This document shows positions 21,375 through 31,661 of a stretch of DNA of 64,000 nucleotides, in pieces. How positions within the stretch are numbered: position 1 is the first letter of the stretch; each line of letters starts with the position of its first letter. Origin of the DNA: Panaeolus papilionaceus. Its lineage: Eukaryota > Basidiomycota > Agaricomycetes > Agaricales. The stretch spans positions 1 through 64,000 of the forward strand of contig JADNRZ010000002.1 of the NCBI GenBank assembly GCA_015501605.1. Direction: 5' to 3'. The position numbers and the translations under genes were made by a program. Below the pieces are notes generated by a model. That model was not told the DNA's origin. It searched no databases and saw only the letters and a list, made by a program, of their open reading frames with translations.

Positions 21375-22680
21375 TCTTCGATTTCACCGAAACCACTATC
21401 TCTATCTATCATTGTACATTGTGTCATGAATTGAACAAGTGCATTGCGCGCTGGGGATTTTGATGTGTCTAAGGCACGAGCAGCATCAGGGGGGTAGAAG
21501 AGCCGTTGAACCCTGCTGACCACTAATTCTGGATGAGGGAAATCATTCATGAAGACATCTTCACAGCACACCATATGTCTCGATATTTCACACCCCTTCT
21601 CGCGTCTTTGCTTATCCGGAACTGACAAGATACAATCACGGATCGATGATTCACTACTTTTTTGGAGTGTTCAGGGCTCTCTATCGGGTGAATGTTGGTA
21701 GCGGGTGATGTAAACATACTTTGAATTTTCTAGCAGCAGAATTACGCCCACATTATCGTGTATCTGTCGCTCTTTGTTTCCCGGTATTCCTCTATGTATC
21801 GGCTGCAACACATCCGTGTTGAAGCTGTCAAGGCTGTGGTCGAGATTGTTTTATCCCTGAAGGGGGATACTGTACTTCGCTGAACCCGAGCTGCCGATTG
21901 ATGCCATCATGATGGCTCAGCGCTCAGGGTTGTCAATCAATTCGACTGATAAGGCGGCGTCGTCGAGGTTCCTTTAATTGGGAGACTACTGAATCCATGC
22001 TCTCAAGGTGCTCATCCTTTTCACAGGTCCTTCACTTTAAACGGTTCTGTACACCGAGTCCTGAAGTCCAAGAGGTTCTGAACTCTCTAACTATGACACC
22101 GGATTAGGGGAAATAAACGAAGCAATGGTACCGATTTTTGGCACAACGCAACAACAGACGGCATCAGTGGTGATGCGGGAAAGCAATCGATGCTTTTTGT
22201 AAACACTTGTCCATGCCTACCGCAGAAACTGGGTCGGTATCAGGCAATGGAATATTTCACCGAACGACCCCCCAGCTTAACCCTGCACTGACAAACGATG
22301 TGATTAGGTCCCCGCAGGATAGACGTGACTCACCGATTTTTCCAATAATTCTCACTGTAGCATTCTGAAGCTCCACTGTGGCTCAACTTTTAATATTACA
22401 ACGTTAACACCTGCTATTTTGGATAGTGGATGATGAAACTCACGGCTTCAGGAAAAGAATAAACCGACAGGTTACCGGGAGTTTCTATTCAATTGTACTG
22501 AGCCACAATCAAGCTGCAGTGGTGACTAAATAGAAATGGTATAAGGAGTGCTGGGTCACACAGCAAGGACCGAATCAAGTCTGAGCGATGGATCAAATTT
22601 CCAAAAGTAATGCAGTGAATTGAATAGAGATAGAAAACTTAATAATCCATCAGATCCAGTTACGACGACTGGCGAAAGGG
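21375..22680 (+). repeat. Flank segment shared with 29860-30430 and 50265-51720
   Basis: Starts GGGTCTTCGATTTCACCGAA and runs through TGCATTGCGCGCTGGGGATT, CCATCATGATGGCT and CCACTGTGGCTCA up to the K2 promoter. The same sequence precedes K4. The left 560 bases also lie next to K3. It appears non-coding and was duplicated together with the kinase-like genes. Confidence 0.8.
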
Positions 22681-22852
22681 GCTAATGCGATGTTGTATTG
22701 GCGTCTCCTCAATGGCCCATCTATTGAGTTCTGTTCCCAACACAGTCAGTCCCTGGGAGTTGACATGCATGATACGCGTAAACTCGTTTCACGTTCAGAG
22801 TATGTACAGTCATTGCGCTTGTGCGGGTCAGCATGGGGGGGCATGGATGACC

Positions 22853-22860
22853 TATAAAAG
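22853..22860 (+). promoter_or_regulatory. TATA box of kinase-like gene K2
   Basis: TATAAAAG lies 98 bases before the K2 start and is conserved in K4 (51908-51915). Confidence 0.65.
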
Positions 22861-22957
22861 CATTCTATTTTCATCTTTGGAAAGCCAGGCTGGTCCTACA
22901 CTTCCAACAACTTAACAATAATCTCGCAAAAAAACACTCTCTCACAATCACCTATTC

Positions 22958-24097
22958 ATGATGATCTTCACGACGTCTGCCACCTCTTTCGTTCTCACCG
23001 CACTAGTCTGCGTCTCTCAGGTCGTCGCCATCCCCGTCCAAGGTCCATCCGACGATCTCGTCCTTGCTGCAAGGGCACTCGAAGCCTACCGACGTTCCCT
23101 ACTCGACCTCGACGAGCTCTCCACTGCGTTGACGCGTCGTGGGGGTGATAAGAAGAACACGCCTGTACGCTCAAATTCCAAGTCGTCAGGTGGTGGATCC
23201 AGTCGTGTTACGCTCTGTAAGCCCAGGAACGGACACAAGAAGCGCTCCATCGAAGAGCTTCTATTCCCCCATGGTGCGTACATCTCTTTGTATACGTTTG
23301 CGTTGCCATAGTCTGACTTTTATGTCGCATCACAGCACATACCATTGCTTCGTATGACCCCACCGGCGCACACAAAGTCACCCACATCCTCAATGGCGCT
23401 GCTGATGGTCTTGGAGCCAAGATGGGTGGTGGAGGATCCAACGGCGAAATCTTCTATGACCCCACGAACCCGAATATCCTCATCAAGCATTTCGTGAGCA
23501 ACGGGGGGAGGACAAACTTGGACGAAGACGAGGTTCTCACCGAGGTCGATGCTCTCAAGGCCGTGAAGCAGGCCGCCGAGCCCTTCAAGTACAAGTACTA
23601 CATGCAAGCATCGACTAACCCGCGCATCAAGGGTGACCGACTTTACCACTTGTGGGTATGGATGAAGAAGATGCCTGGAACGAAGATGGCGGAGATTTTG
23701 GCGACCCTCACCGACAAGGCTAAGCGAAAGACCTTCTTGGACAAAGTCAAGACCCTCGTCATCGCGCAGGGTGTTCACCACACTACGACCGATAAGAGGT
23801 ACCACCTGTGAGTATTTCCTTTTCGTGCCTTTCGAGATTCAACAATGCTGACTCGTTTGAATGAAGGGATATCACGGTTGAGAATGTCCTCGTTGTGATG
23901 GAGGGCGAAACGCCCAAGTCAGTCAACATCATCGACTGGGGTCTCGTCGCCGACGGTGATTGCATTCCAGAACCCGAAGCGGAAGTTGTGAGTGTTCTGT
24001 TCTCTTTTCACAGTTCATATGCCCTCTTTCATGACGCTGACATTCATGTTTCATTCAGACAAAGCAAGTCAACTTCGCTTTCCAGCGATTCTACTAG
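22958..24097 (+). CDS. Secreted kinase-like protein K2 (315 aa)
   Basis: Exons 22958-23273, 23336-23807, 23867-23987 and 24059-24097. Exon 1 is absent from K1 and K3. It encodes a signal peptide (cleavage expected near VVA-IPV, residue 24) and a pro-region with dibasic sites TRRG (about 60) and KKRS (94-96), suitable for Kex2. Processing at KKR would release a protein of about 219 residues, nearly the length of K1. The rest matches K1: GAADGLGAKMGGGG, ILIK, catalytic loop HLDITVEN, IIDWG, and a short tail ending FQRFY. As in K1 the chain stops soon after the DWG motif. It likely acts in the secretory pathway or outside the cell. Atypical secreted kinases exist in other fungi and animals, but I cannot place this family. 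Confidence 0.8.
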
Positions 24098-24225
24098 TAA
24101 AGTCGTATTCGACTAACATAAATATTGTTATTTATCATGCGATTAATTTCTAATTTAATTCACCTTCGTAGATACATAGCTAGCCCCACTTCCTTTTTTC
24201 GCGCACAGCGACTAGTCTTTTGTAC

Positions 24226-24997
24226 TATGGTGCGCCATTTGCACATTTATTATAAGGGTCAAACATTTTAAGTAATTTTGTAGACTAATCTAAACTTTTG
24301 TAATTGCCCAATGAATCTAAACATCTCTTGGCGCTTTTAAGATTCTTTAAACATTTCTTGGGCGTTTCATGTGTTCTTCAAACATTCCTCGAGCGCTTGA
24401 CACATTCTTCAAACATTTCTTGGGCGCTTATGACAATATGGAAAATATTTGTGATATTTTTGACAAAATGAGAACATTTTCTGGCGCCTATGGTGTAATA
24501 CACCAAACAGTTCACATTTGTTTGACAAAAGGTCAAACATTTTCGAGCGCCTAGTAAAACACTCAACAGATATAACAGAATCCCTATCAGGCGCCCAAGG
24601 AATGAGAAGAACTTCAGAAAAAGACGAAGGCATATTCAAGTTGTTCTCGATTTCTTGGGCGCTTGTGAGAGGTGTTTGTAACTTTGTCGAGGGGTTCACT
24701 AGACGCTCAAAAGTGTTTGGCATTTTCATGATTTTTTTATAAGCACTTGAAAATGTTTGGCAATTTCTTCGAATTTTTTTGAATTTTTTCCCTGTCCGTC
24801 TATGCGCTGGAAGTTGTTTTGATGATTTTAAACAACTAAACTGAAATATTTGCAAAATTATCGGGCGTTCTCCTAATGTTCTTGCCCATAATCACACAAA
24901 AAGGTTGTTCGACTGAATATTGAAAAATGTTTACAAAGTGTGCTATGTTACTTGAAATGTTTGGTAGAAATAATATTTGTGCAAATGGCGCACCATA
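24226..24997. mobile_element. 772-bp non-autonomous TIR element
   Basis: The ends are perfect 20-bp inverted repeats: TATGGTGCGCCATTTGCACA at the left and its complement at 24978-24997, with similarity continuing a further 8 bases. It is flanked by TTTGTAC on both sides (24219-24225 and 24998-25004). The corresponding position downstream of K4 has one uninterrupted TTTGTACTACAC (53292 onward), so the insertion is recent relative to the duplication. A 9-bp duplication (TTTGTACTA) with the repeat starting TGGTG fits less well but is possible. The interior is filled with degenerate copies of AACATTTCTTGGGCGCTT in direct and inverse orientation, typical subterminal repeats of Mutator- or hAT-like elements. 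No transposase is encoded. Confidence 0.85.
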
Positions 24998-25490
24998 TTT
25001 GTACTACACTACTTATTATAATTGCATTCTCTTCCTTGTCATCTATCATGTCCTAATCTCCTGTGTCTCCCTGCACACCGTCGCCATCAAGTATCTCCGT
25101 TTCATTCGCTGGACGGTGTTTCTCAGAGCATTTTTCACGAAGTCAGTCTATCAAAGCGCGAACCACATTAGTTTAAACCAAATCCCTGGAACCCAGTGAC
25201 AATACTATCAGCCCCTGAATAGCACCAAAGGGTTGACGTCGGTGTTTCCGGTTCCATATGGGTATACATAGTTCATGTCACTGACATCTTCCTCACTTCT
25301 TAGACTCAATACTTAAAAGGGATGATTGGCCTCTTCCCTGAATAGGCTGATATTTCCTTGAATAGACTATCAGTGGACTGAGATGTATGTTCGGCGAACT
25401 TGTGAAGTGGAATTGTTTGATGCTGACGAAGCGCGGGGACACACGAGGGAACCGATAGGCTTTGTAACATCGTCTCATTGACGAATATTC
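24998..25490 (+). repeat. Downstream flank of K2, shared with K4 and (inverse) K1
   Basis: 24998-25330 matches 53292-53635 downstream of K4. 25310-25490 matches the inverse of 20550-20720. No gene seen. Confidence 0.7.
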
Positions 25491-25552
25491 TTCAATTTTG
25501 GGCATTGGAAAAAAGCCGTGCGCGGCCGTGCATGACCGTTCAGTACTGAGAA

Positions 25553-25735
25553 GATCTGTGCTCGCACAGATCGCTCTTCTTGGTCACGTGAGCAAGCCGC
25601 AACACTCGCCATTCATTCCACTCCGTATCTGTATTATCTTTACTGCCTCGCTTTCTCGCCGGTTCAGCGTCTCTCGCTCGGCTCTCTATATCTTTATCCT
25701 TTTAATTTCTGGATACATCTCCTTCTAAGACCGAC
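25553..25735 (+). repeat. Palindrome-headed repeat (head of composite repeat, locus 1)
   Basis: Starts with the near-palindrome GATCTGTGCTCGCACAGATC, then CTTCTTGGTCACGTGAGC, then a T/C-rich stretch with GCTCGGCTC. Same order as 4150-4318 (inverse), 49582 and 54270. It is followed by roughly 800 bases of C/T-rich sequence leading to the stem-loop array. Confidence 0.65.
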
Positions 25736-26575
25736 ATTAATTGGGACACCACAACACTGGCGACACTGATACTCTGCCAGCTCATCACCTGCATCTGTGT
25801 CGACACCCATTGCAGCACACTAACTGAGCTGCAACATAGCCTGTACCTGACGCCTCACCAACCTGACAACTTCATGAACAAAGAATGCAAGAATTGACGG
25901 GCGACTCTTCGCCAGGAGGGTCTATGAGACCACCAGATCCTCATAACTCTCTACCCTGACCAGCTACGGGCTACAAAACTGGAGGACTACCGCTACTCCC
26001 TTTCCCTAAGCCAACCAGGAATACGAGATGGCTAAAATCAGATGCGTATCCCATCATTTCCTCATAACGCAACATATCTCCCCCCTCCACTCCTTGCAGG
26101 ACACTCCCTGAACACTTCTCCACCTACGTCAGTAGGGCGATTCATATTCTTCTCATACTCGCTTGGCCAAACTCAAGCAGTCACCCCAATCCCGATTACA
26201 CCAGACCTCAAGAATCGCAGGTAAGCAATACCATATGACAATCTCCCCTTCTCTACATCCCCCTCAACCTCTACCCATCGCTATCCAATATTCCTCCCTC
26301 GTCCCCAATCATCACACCCTGTCTTTATCACTATCCAATGATCCATTCCCCACATCTCGCCATCAGCTACTCTTCCTCGTATCCTCCCTCTTCTACCTCT
26401 CAAACCCTCCAACACAACCGGATCTCTCTTTGGATGCGAAACTGTCTGCGCCCAGCGCGTCAGCTAACATCAAAACCACCGGTCCACATGCCCACCAATA
26501 TGTGATTATCACCTCTGTTTGATGCTGGCGTGTCGATCGGGGGGGATTCGCCATGGCCTATCATGACTCTAACGG

Positions 26576-27165
26576 GTCCTTTGGGTTTACACACCCATAC
26601 CTATGGTTAACACCATTCCTATGACTCTAACGGGTCCCCTGTGGTTTACACACCCATTATGCGGTTAACACCACTTCTTCATGACTCTTAATGTGTCGTG
26701 GGGCGGGTTTACACACCCCTTGGAGTGGTCACCACCACTCCTGCGATTCTAACGTCTCGCGCTTGGGTTTACATACCCAATTACTCGGTGGTTATCACCA
26801 CCTTCTGCGACTTTAACATGTCGTCAGCCGGGTTTACACACCCATTGGGGTTTACACACCCCCGCGATTCTAACGTTTCGCAACTGGGTTTACACACCCT
26901 TTTAACTTGAGGTTTACACACCTCCGCAATGTCTAACGTCTCGCGTCTGGGTTTACACACCCATTTTTCACAGGTTTACACACCTGTCGGGGTTTACACA
27001 CCCCTGCGATTCTAATGTTTCGCCTTTGGTTTACACACCCTATTATCTCATGACTCTAACGGGTCCCTCGGGGTTTTACACACCTTGTGATGTCTGACAT
27101 CGTGCACCTGGGTTTACACACCCACTAGCGATCCTAACATCTCGCTGCATGGGTTTTTTATACCT
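26576..27165 (+). repeat. Array of covarying stem-loops, locus 1
   Basis: More than 20 imperfect palindromes of 14-20 bases share the loop TTTACACA while the arms change in concert. Examples are TGGGTTTACACACCCA (26582), TTGGGTTTACATACCCAA (26763-26780), GAGGTTTACACACCTC (26909-26924) and ACAGGTTTACACACCTGT (26970-26987). Others have shorter loops (GGAGTGGT-CACC-ACCACTCC, 26722-26741). Between them lies a second hairpin type around CTAAC or TTAAC: GCGATTCTAACGTCTCGC (26743-26760) and CGACTTTAACATGTCG (26808-26823), again with matched arm changes. Spacing is irregular. No protein frame is conserved, so a structure-forming role in RNA or single-stranded DNA is more likely than coding. A second array is at 55.3-56.3 kb. 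Confidence 0.85.
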
Positions 27166-27227
27166 GCTTGTTGGTCCACAGACAAGCTATGTGGCATATA
27201 GGCTATTAGGTACGCTTCTCTCACCCG

Positions 27228-27425
27228 CTGTTTGGGGCGAGCCAATGTTCGTCATCGGCTGGGCGGCCTTGCTCGCTTTGGGGGCGCATCCTCATCCGAC
27301 CATTGGCTCTTGACCTGGGAAGTGGGGCAGTGGTCTTCGGGCCATTGCCCTCTTTCCACCCCCAAGCTGTAGCCTCTAGGCTACTACCTCCTCTGGATGA
27401 CGAGCGAACGGAAAGACACAAGACG
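27228..27425 (+). repeat. GC-rich tail of composite repeat, locus 1
   Basis: GGGGCGAGCC, TCATCGGCTGGGCGGC, CTCGCTTTGGGGGCGCATCC, CGGGCCATTGCCCTCTTTCC and GATGACGAGCGA occur here and in the same order at 57045-57245, both directly downstream of a stem-loop array. It is non-coding as far as can be seen. Confidence 0.75.
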
Positions 27426-27470
27426 TGTGTAACGGTGCTCCTACCATGCAGTGCCGTGCAATCCAACTGA

Positions 27471-27842
27471 TCAGCCGTGCTTGTCAGCCGTGTGTTCATC
27501 AAACCAGTTGGCGATCTGGGCATGCTCAACGAGAGACAGATCGCCAACGTAGGGGACAACATCCCGTTGAGGTGATTTCTTAGTCGCATCTATCCAGCGT
27601 TTTGATGGAATAACACTGTCGTTGAGTTGTCTGAAGCCAACATGGGACCAGCTTCGACAATCATTGCATTGGATAGCCTCCCCATGAACCTCAGGTTCGT
27701 AGGAAAGATTGCCATCCCCAACAACACTATAACAACCGTCCAAAGCAAACAATGACAGAGGAAGTGAAACTAGAGACACAGGTAAACTTTGGAGGGGGTC
27801 ACCGTTGCTGTAGGTTTGGTCTTTTTTTCCAACTTGGTACAT
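27471..27842 (-). pseudogene. Frame with zinc-finger-like stretch inside TIR element
   Basis: A 123-codon minus-strand frame contains IQCNDCRSWSHVGF, which resembles the CxxC...H core of a PHD finger. The next expected cysteine is Phe, and no further zinc ligands are clear. It lies in the part of the 25.5-28.7 kb element that is not composite repeat, so it may be a remnant of that element's own gene. The evidence is thin. Confidence 0.25.
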
Positions 27843-27929
27843 GTGGCACAGTTGCTTCAGACCTTAAGCAATCACCAGAGATATCACCCTCATCTATATT
27901 CATAAACAAAACCACACCATAACATCTAC

Positions 27930-28140
27930 CGTGCAGTTAGCTCACTATGATCGTGCACTTCATTCGAAGGCCTTGCCAGGTGTTCGAGTGGATGTGCATG
28001 ACTGTGCCAAAGTTAAACACTACCGTGCAGAGCCGTGTAGAGCCGTGCATTGACCGTGCATAGCCGTGCGTGAACCGTGCAGTAGCCTTGCCAAGGGTGC
28101 GACAGCCGTGCATGAGCCGTGCACCGACAGAGCTCCAACA
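27930..28140 (+). repeat. Cluster of CCGTGCA motifs
   Basis: AGCCGTGCA, ACCGTGCA and close variants occur about ten times between 27930 and 28130. They appear again at 28590-28665 and beside the left terminus (25513-25535), on both strands. They include the terminal repeat core and are best read as transposase-binding-type subterminal repeats of the 3.2-kb element. Confidence 0.6.
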
Positions 28141-28924
28141 CATCACATTCTTGGTTTTCACCCATGTGTGTCGCAATTAGTATATCCTCTCTTGGTTAAC
28201 ATACCATTGTGCAGGAGGTACACAGGTCCGACATATCTCATCCAAACCCCTGGCAGGAGGTAGCATGGATGATTGATAGTACACTTTACATTTGTGGGAT
28301 TTACATCTGGTAGGATAATTTTACAAGCGGTATATATAGTCTTTGGAACAGTGGTTTCTGTCGTGATTCATATAACAGGATCACCCTTGTGTTGTGTGGG
28401 CATTACATTGTTAGTATTCGGACAGCTCTGGCCCGGGTCATGTCAAGGAATCATGTTTCATTATTCATGCCTCTGGTTTACAGACTTTGTACATGAATTG
28501 ATAACTCTAGACTGAACCACCACCAACAATACAACAATGCTGTACCCTGTATAATACCTAAATACCTCAGGAACCAATAAATATGCTATAACCGTGCAGC
28601 CGTGCATGGCCGTGCATGGCCGTGAATTTTACCATTTTGCACGGTAGAGACTGCACGGCTTTTTTCTTTTGCCCTTCAATTTTCCGTCAGCACTTGCATA
28701 AAATATGTATAATGTCACGGAGAGTATAGGTCGCGAAGGTGGATGAGCCCGTGAAGGCCGGTTTCAATTTGGTCTGTTGCTTATGACTCACAAGGACACG
28801 GTCAAATGACGAGGAAGAGAATGCAATTACGAGAAGTAGTGTAATACAAAGCAAGTAATCCTCAATTCCAAGGGTTGATAAATGCCAATATGATATGCTT
28901 GTTGGAACTTGGTAGACTGCCAGT

Positions 28925-29698
28925 CTACTCATAGAATCGTTCCAATGCGAGGTCAACTTGGTTTTTCTAAATATGATGGTCAGCTTCGTGAAAGACGGCA
29001 AATGAAGAATAAAACACTGGAAACGTACAACTGATGCTTCAGGATCTGCAATACTATCACCGTCCGTGACAAGACCCCAGTCGATGATGTTGACCGACTT
29101 GGGAGTCTCTCCGTCCATAACAACAAGGACATTCTCAGCAGTGATATCCCTATCCAGTCGAATGATTCAGCATTGCCCAGCTGTGCTAGATAAGAGAATC
29201 AAATACTCACATGTGGTACCTCTTGTCAGTGATAGTATGGTAAACACCCTTGGCAATGACGAGAGGCTTGACCTGGTCCAGGAAGATCTTGCGCTCAGCC
29301 TTGTCGGTAATACCGTCCAAAATATCCCGCATCTTCTTTCCAGGCATTTTCTTCATCCACACCCACAGATGGTAAAGCCGATCACCCTTGATACGCGGGT
29401 TCGTCGATGGCGCCATGTAGTACTTGTATGTGAAGGGCTCGGCGACCTGCTTCACCGCCTTGAGAGCGTCAATCTCAGTGAGGACGTCATTCTCAACGAG
29501 GTTTGTCTGTCCGCTGTTGCTGACAAAGTGCTTGATGAGGATCTCGGGATTGGTGGGGTCGTAGAAGATCTCTCCGTTAGATCCTCCACCGGGCATTTTA
29601 GTCCCGAGCCCATCTGCGGTACCATTGAGAATATGGGTGACCTTGTGTTCGCCTGTGGGGTCGTACGTAGCAATGGTGAGCTTTATGGAAGAATCCAT
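28925..29698 (-). CDS. Short kinase-like protein K3, no signal peptide (216 aa)
   Basis: Minus-strand exons 29211-29698, 29029-29149 and 28925-28966 mirror K1 exactly in size and phase. The protein shares K1's landmarks: ILIK lysine, HMDITAEN catalytic loop, IIDWG, and a short tail ending ALERFYE. Differences from K1 are few (for example HFVSNSGQ for HFFNNGGQ). K3 is convergent with K2, and the 3.2-kb element lies between them. All splice sites and frames are intact, so both non-secreted copies look functional. Confidence 0.75.
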
Positions 29699-29761
29699 AA
29701 CTTAAAATCAAGTATGAGGATGATGTCTAGCGGATGCTGCATACCACAGGAAGATGGGCCG

Positions 29762-29769
29762 CTTTTATA
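29762..29769 (-). promoter_or_regulatory. TATA box of kinase-like gene K3
   Basis: TATAAAAG on the minus strand, 64 bases upstream of the K3 start, in the same context as in K1. Confidence 0.65.
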
Positions 29770-29849
29770 GCCAATTCATGTCAGGCATAGCTGCCTGTAT
29801 GTAGAATGCCCAACTACTAATGTTCTCACTGCCACTAGAGCTTGATGAC

Positions 29850-30430
29850 CCCATGCGAACCCAATCGGGTCTTCGATTTCACCGAAACCACTATCTCTAT
29901 CTATCATTATACATTGTGTTGTGAATTGAATAAGTGCATTGCGCGCTGGGGATTTTGACGTGTCTAAGGCACGAACAGCATCGGGAGGGTAGAAGAGCCG
30001 TTGAACCCTGCTTACCACTAATTCTGGATGAGGGAAATCATGCTCATTTGTAGATTTTGGGGATTATACTCATGAAGACATATTCACAGCACACCATATG
30101 TTTCGAGATTTCACACCCCTTCTCGAGTCTTTGCTTATCCGGAACTGACAAGATACAATCAAGTATCGATGATTCACTGCTTTTTTTGGGTGTTCAGGAC
30201 TCTCTATCGGGTGAATGTTGGTAGCGGGTGATCATTATCGTGTATCTGTCGCTCTTTGTTTTCCGGTATTCCTCTATGTATCGGCTGCAACACATCTGTC
30301 TTAAAGCTGTCAAGGCTGTGGCCGAGAATATTTTATCCCTGAAGGGGGATACGGTATTTCGCCGAACGCGAGCTGCCGATTGATGCCATCAGGACTGTCA
30401 ATCAATTTGACTGATAAGGTGGCGTCGTCG
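29850..30430 (+). repeat. Flank segment next to K3
   Basis: Matches 21375-21980 and 50265-51030 (GGGTCTTCGATTTCACCGAA onward). It abuts the K3 promoter, as the 50.3-kb copy abuts an orphan K-type promoter. An ancestral unit of two kinase-like genes diverging from this flank is therefore likely. Confidence 0.8.
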
Positions 30431-30889
30431 ATGTAGTGTTTCTACCGAGTTGGCTGAGCTGAGTTGAGTTGGCCAACTTGGTACAACTCGGAGTTTAACC
30501 GAGCTAGAGGGAGATGTTGTGGAAACAAGCAGCAGCCAATGAAATCGCTGGAATCGTTGATGGGGCTATCACGGCTCTGGACGGTTATGCATTAATAATC
30601 ATCTGTTGATATGTAAACACAGAAGTCATTAAGATAATTGATGAAACAAAGAAATTTAGAGGTCTGGCTAATGTGTAAATACTGAATAAGATTATTTTGC
30701 AGACTCTCGAGCATCTCAGGAATTTTGAACGAGTGAAGCTATGATTTTGCACGGGGTGGGGGACCAACCAAGCACCTTGAAATGCTGCCCACAAAGAAGC
30801 ACAGTTCGACGAAGTAAACACTGTGGAAGTGGAAGGTTACGATTGTATTTTAACATCCTGGTAATCAAAAACATCACTCATCTAACTCA
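30431..30889. other. Intergenic with short palindromic low-complexity run
   Basis: 30450-30510 is rich in GAGTTG/CAACTC (GAGCTGAGTTGAGTTGGCC, then AACTCGGAGTTTAACCGAG). It recalls the CGAGTTG-type subterminal repeats of the hAT-like element at 59.5 kb, but no ends were found. Nothing else seen. Confidence 0.4.
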
Positions 30890-30927
30890 GTGATGGGTTT
30901 GTTGTTCCATCTCTGTTCAGCACGGTC

Positions 30928-31263
30928 GTGTGCAGAGCAACTCGGAGTGGCAGAAGAACATGGTCGAAGGATATGCTCACTCGTCCACAATATATTTACG
31001 TCCAGGAAAGTTTTTTACTGTTACAATCAAACACACCAATCAAGCTCTCTCCGGGTCTGCCACGCCCTTTGTCCTTCATCACGAGCTTCTGGTGTTATTT
31101 CATGACCGTCGAGATTGATATGCGAAAGGCTATAGGCGAAACGTATCACCACTCTGGTCCGGTCAAGACTTTCACGTTCAGGTTGGACTTGGACGATGAG
31201 CCAGATTCGGAACAAGATGCATTCAGAGTAGATTTTACAAGAAAAGGAGAGAAACGAGTCTAA
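30928..31263 (+). CDS. Hypothetical protein, weakly supported
   Basis: A frame ends KTFTFRLDLDDEPDSEQDAFRVDFTRKGEKRV-stop at 31263. Another frame nearby gives NMVEGYAHSSTIYLRPGKFF. The two may be exons of one small gene, but no clean splice model was found. The composition of the C-terminal part is protein-like. Not recognised. Confidence 0.25.
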   Translation: MCRATRSGRRTWSKDMLTRPQYIYVQESFLLLQSNTPIKLSPGLPRPLSFITSFWCYFMTVEIDMRKAIGETYHHSGPVKTFTFRLDLDDEPDSEQDAFRVDFTRKGEKRV

Positions 31264-31661
31264 GTAAGCAGCGGTAGCGACGAGTAGGTGATGACAATGT
31301 ATGAAAGAGAAGGTCGGAAAAATGATGCGAGCACTGAGGTTGTTGATAGGGTGGTGTGGATGTGAATAGACAAGGCGCGAAATTCAAAGTTTTCGTGGAA
31401 CAACGACAGAAACGCCGCCTTGTGGTGAGAATTTGAAGAGCAATTGGATAGGGATGGGGTTGAAGTTGAAGTTGAAGTAAGATGGAAAGAGCGCAGAAGG
31501 AGGCAGGGAATCTAAATACTAGGAAATGTCCCAAAAGAAAACCTGCATCGGTCTATCAATCCCATCATCATGTCGCCTACACCACCACCTCCTGTACTCG
31601 TTCTGCGTCCGATATCGCATCGCATTGTATACCTCATCCACATCCTAAGCACGCACACCAT

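Larger units (their letters stand above)
25500..28674. mobile_element. 3175-bp TIR element with 9-bp target duplication
   Basis: Left end GGGCATTGGAAAAAAGCCGT and right end (inverse) GGGCAAAAGAAAAAAGCCGT form a 22-bp terminal repeat with three mismatches. TTCAATTTT is duplicated at 25491-25499 and 28675-28683. The inverse paralogous site at 20541-20549 has one copy and no insert. Subterminal CCGTGCA motifs cluster near both ends. The interior carries a nested composite repeat with a stem-loop array (25553 to about 27425) and, beyond it, a minus-strand frame with a zinc-finger-like stretch. The 9-bp duplication is Mutator-like. No transposase was recognised, so it is probably non-autonomous or gutted. 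Confidence 0.8.

Noticed and set aside
26576..27165. CRISPR-like repeat array
   Set aside because: Context is clearly eukaryotic. Units are not identical repeats with unique spacers, spacing is irregular and no cas-like genes exist.
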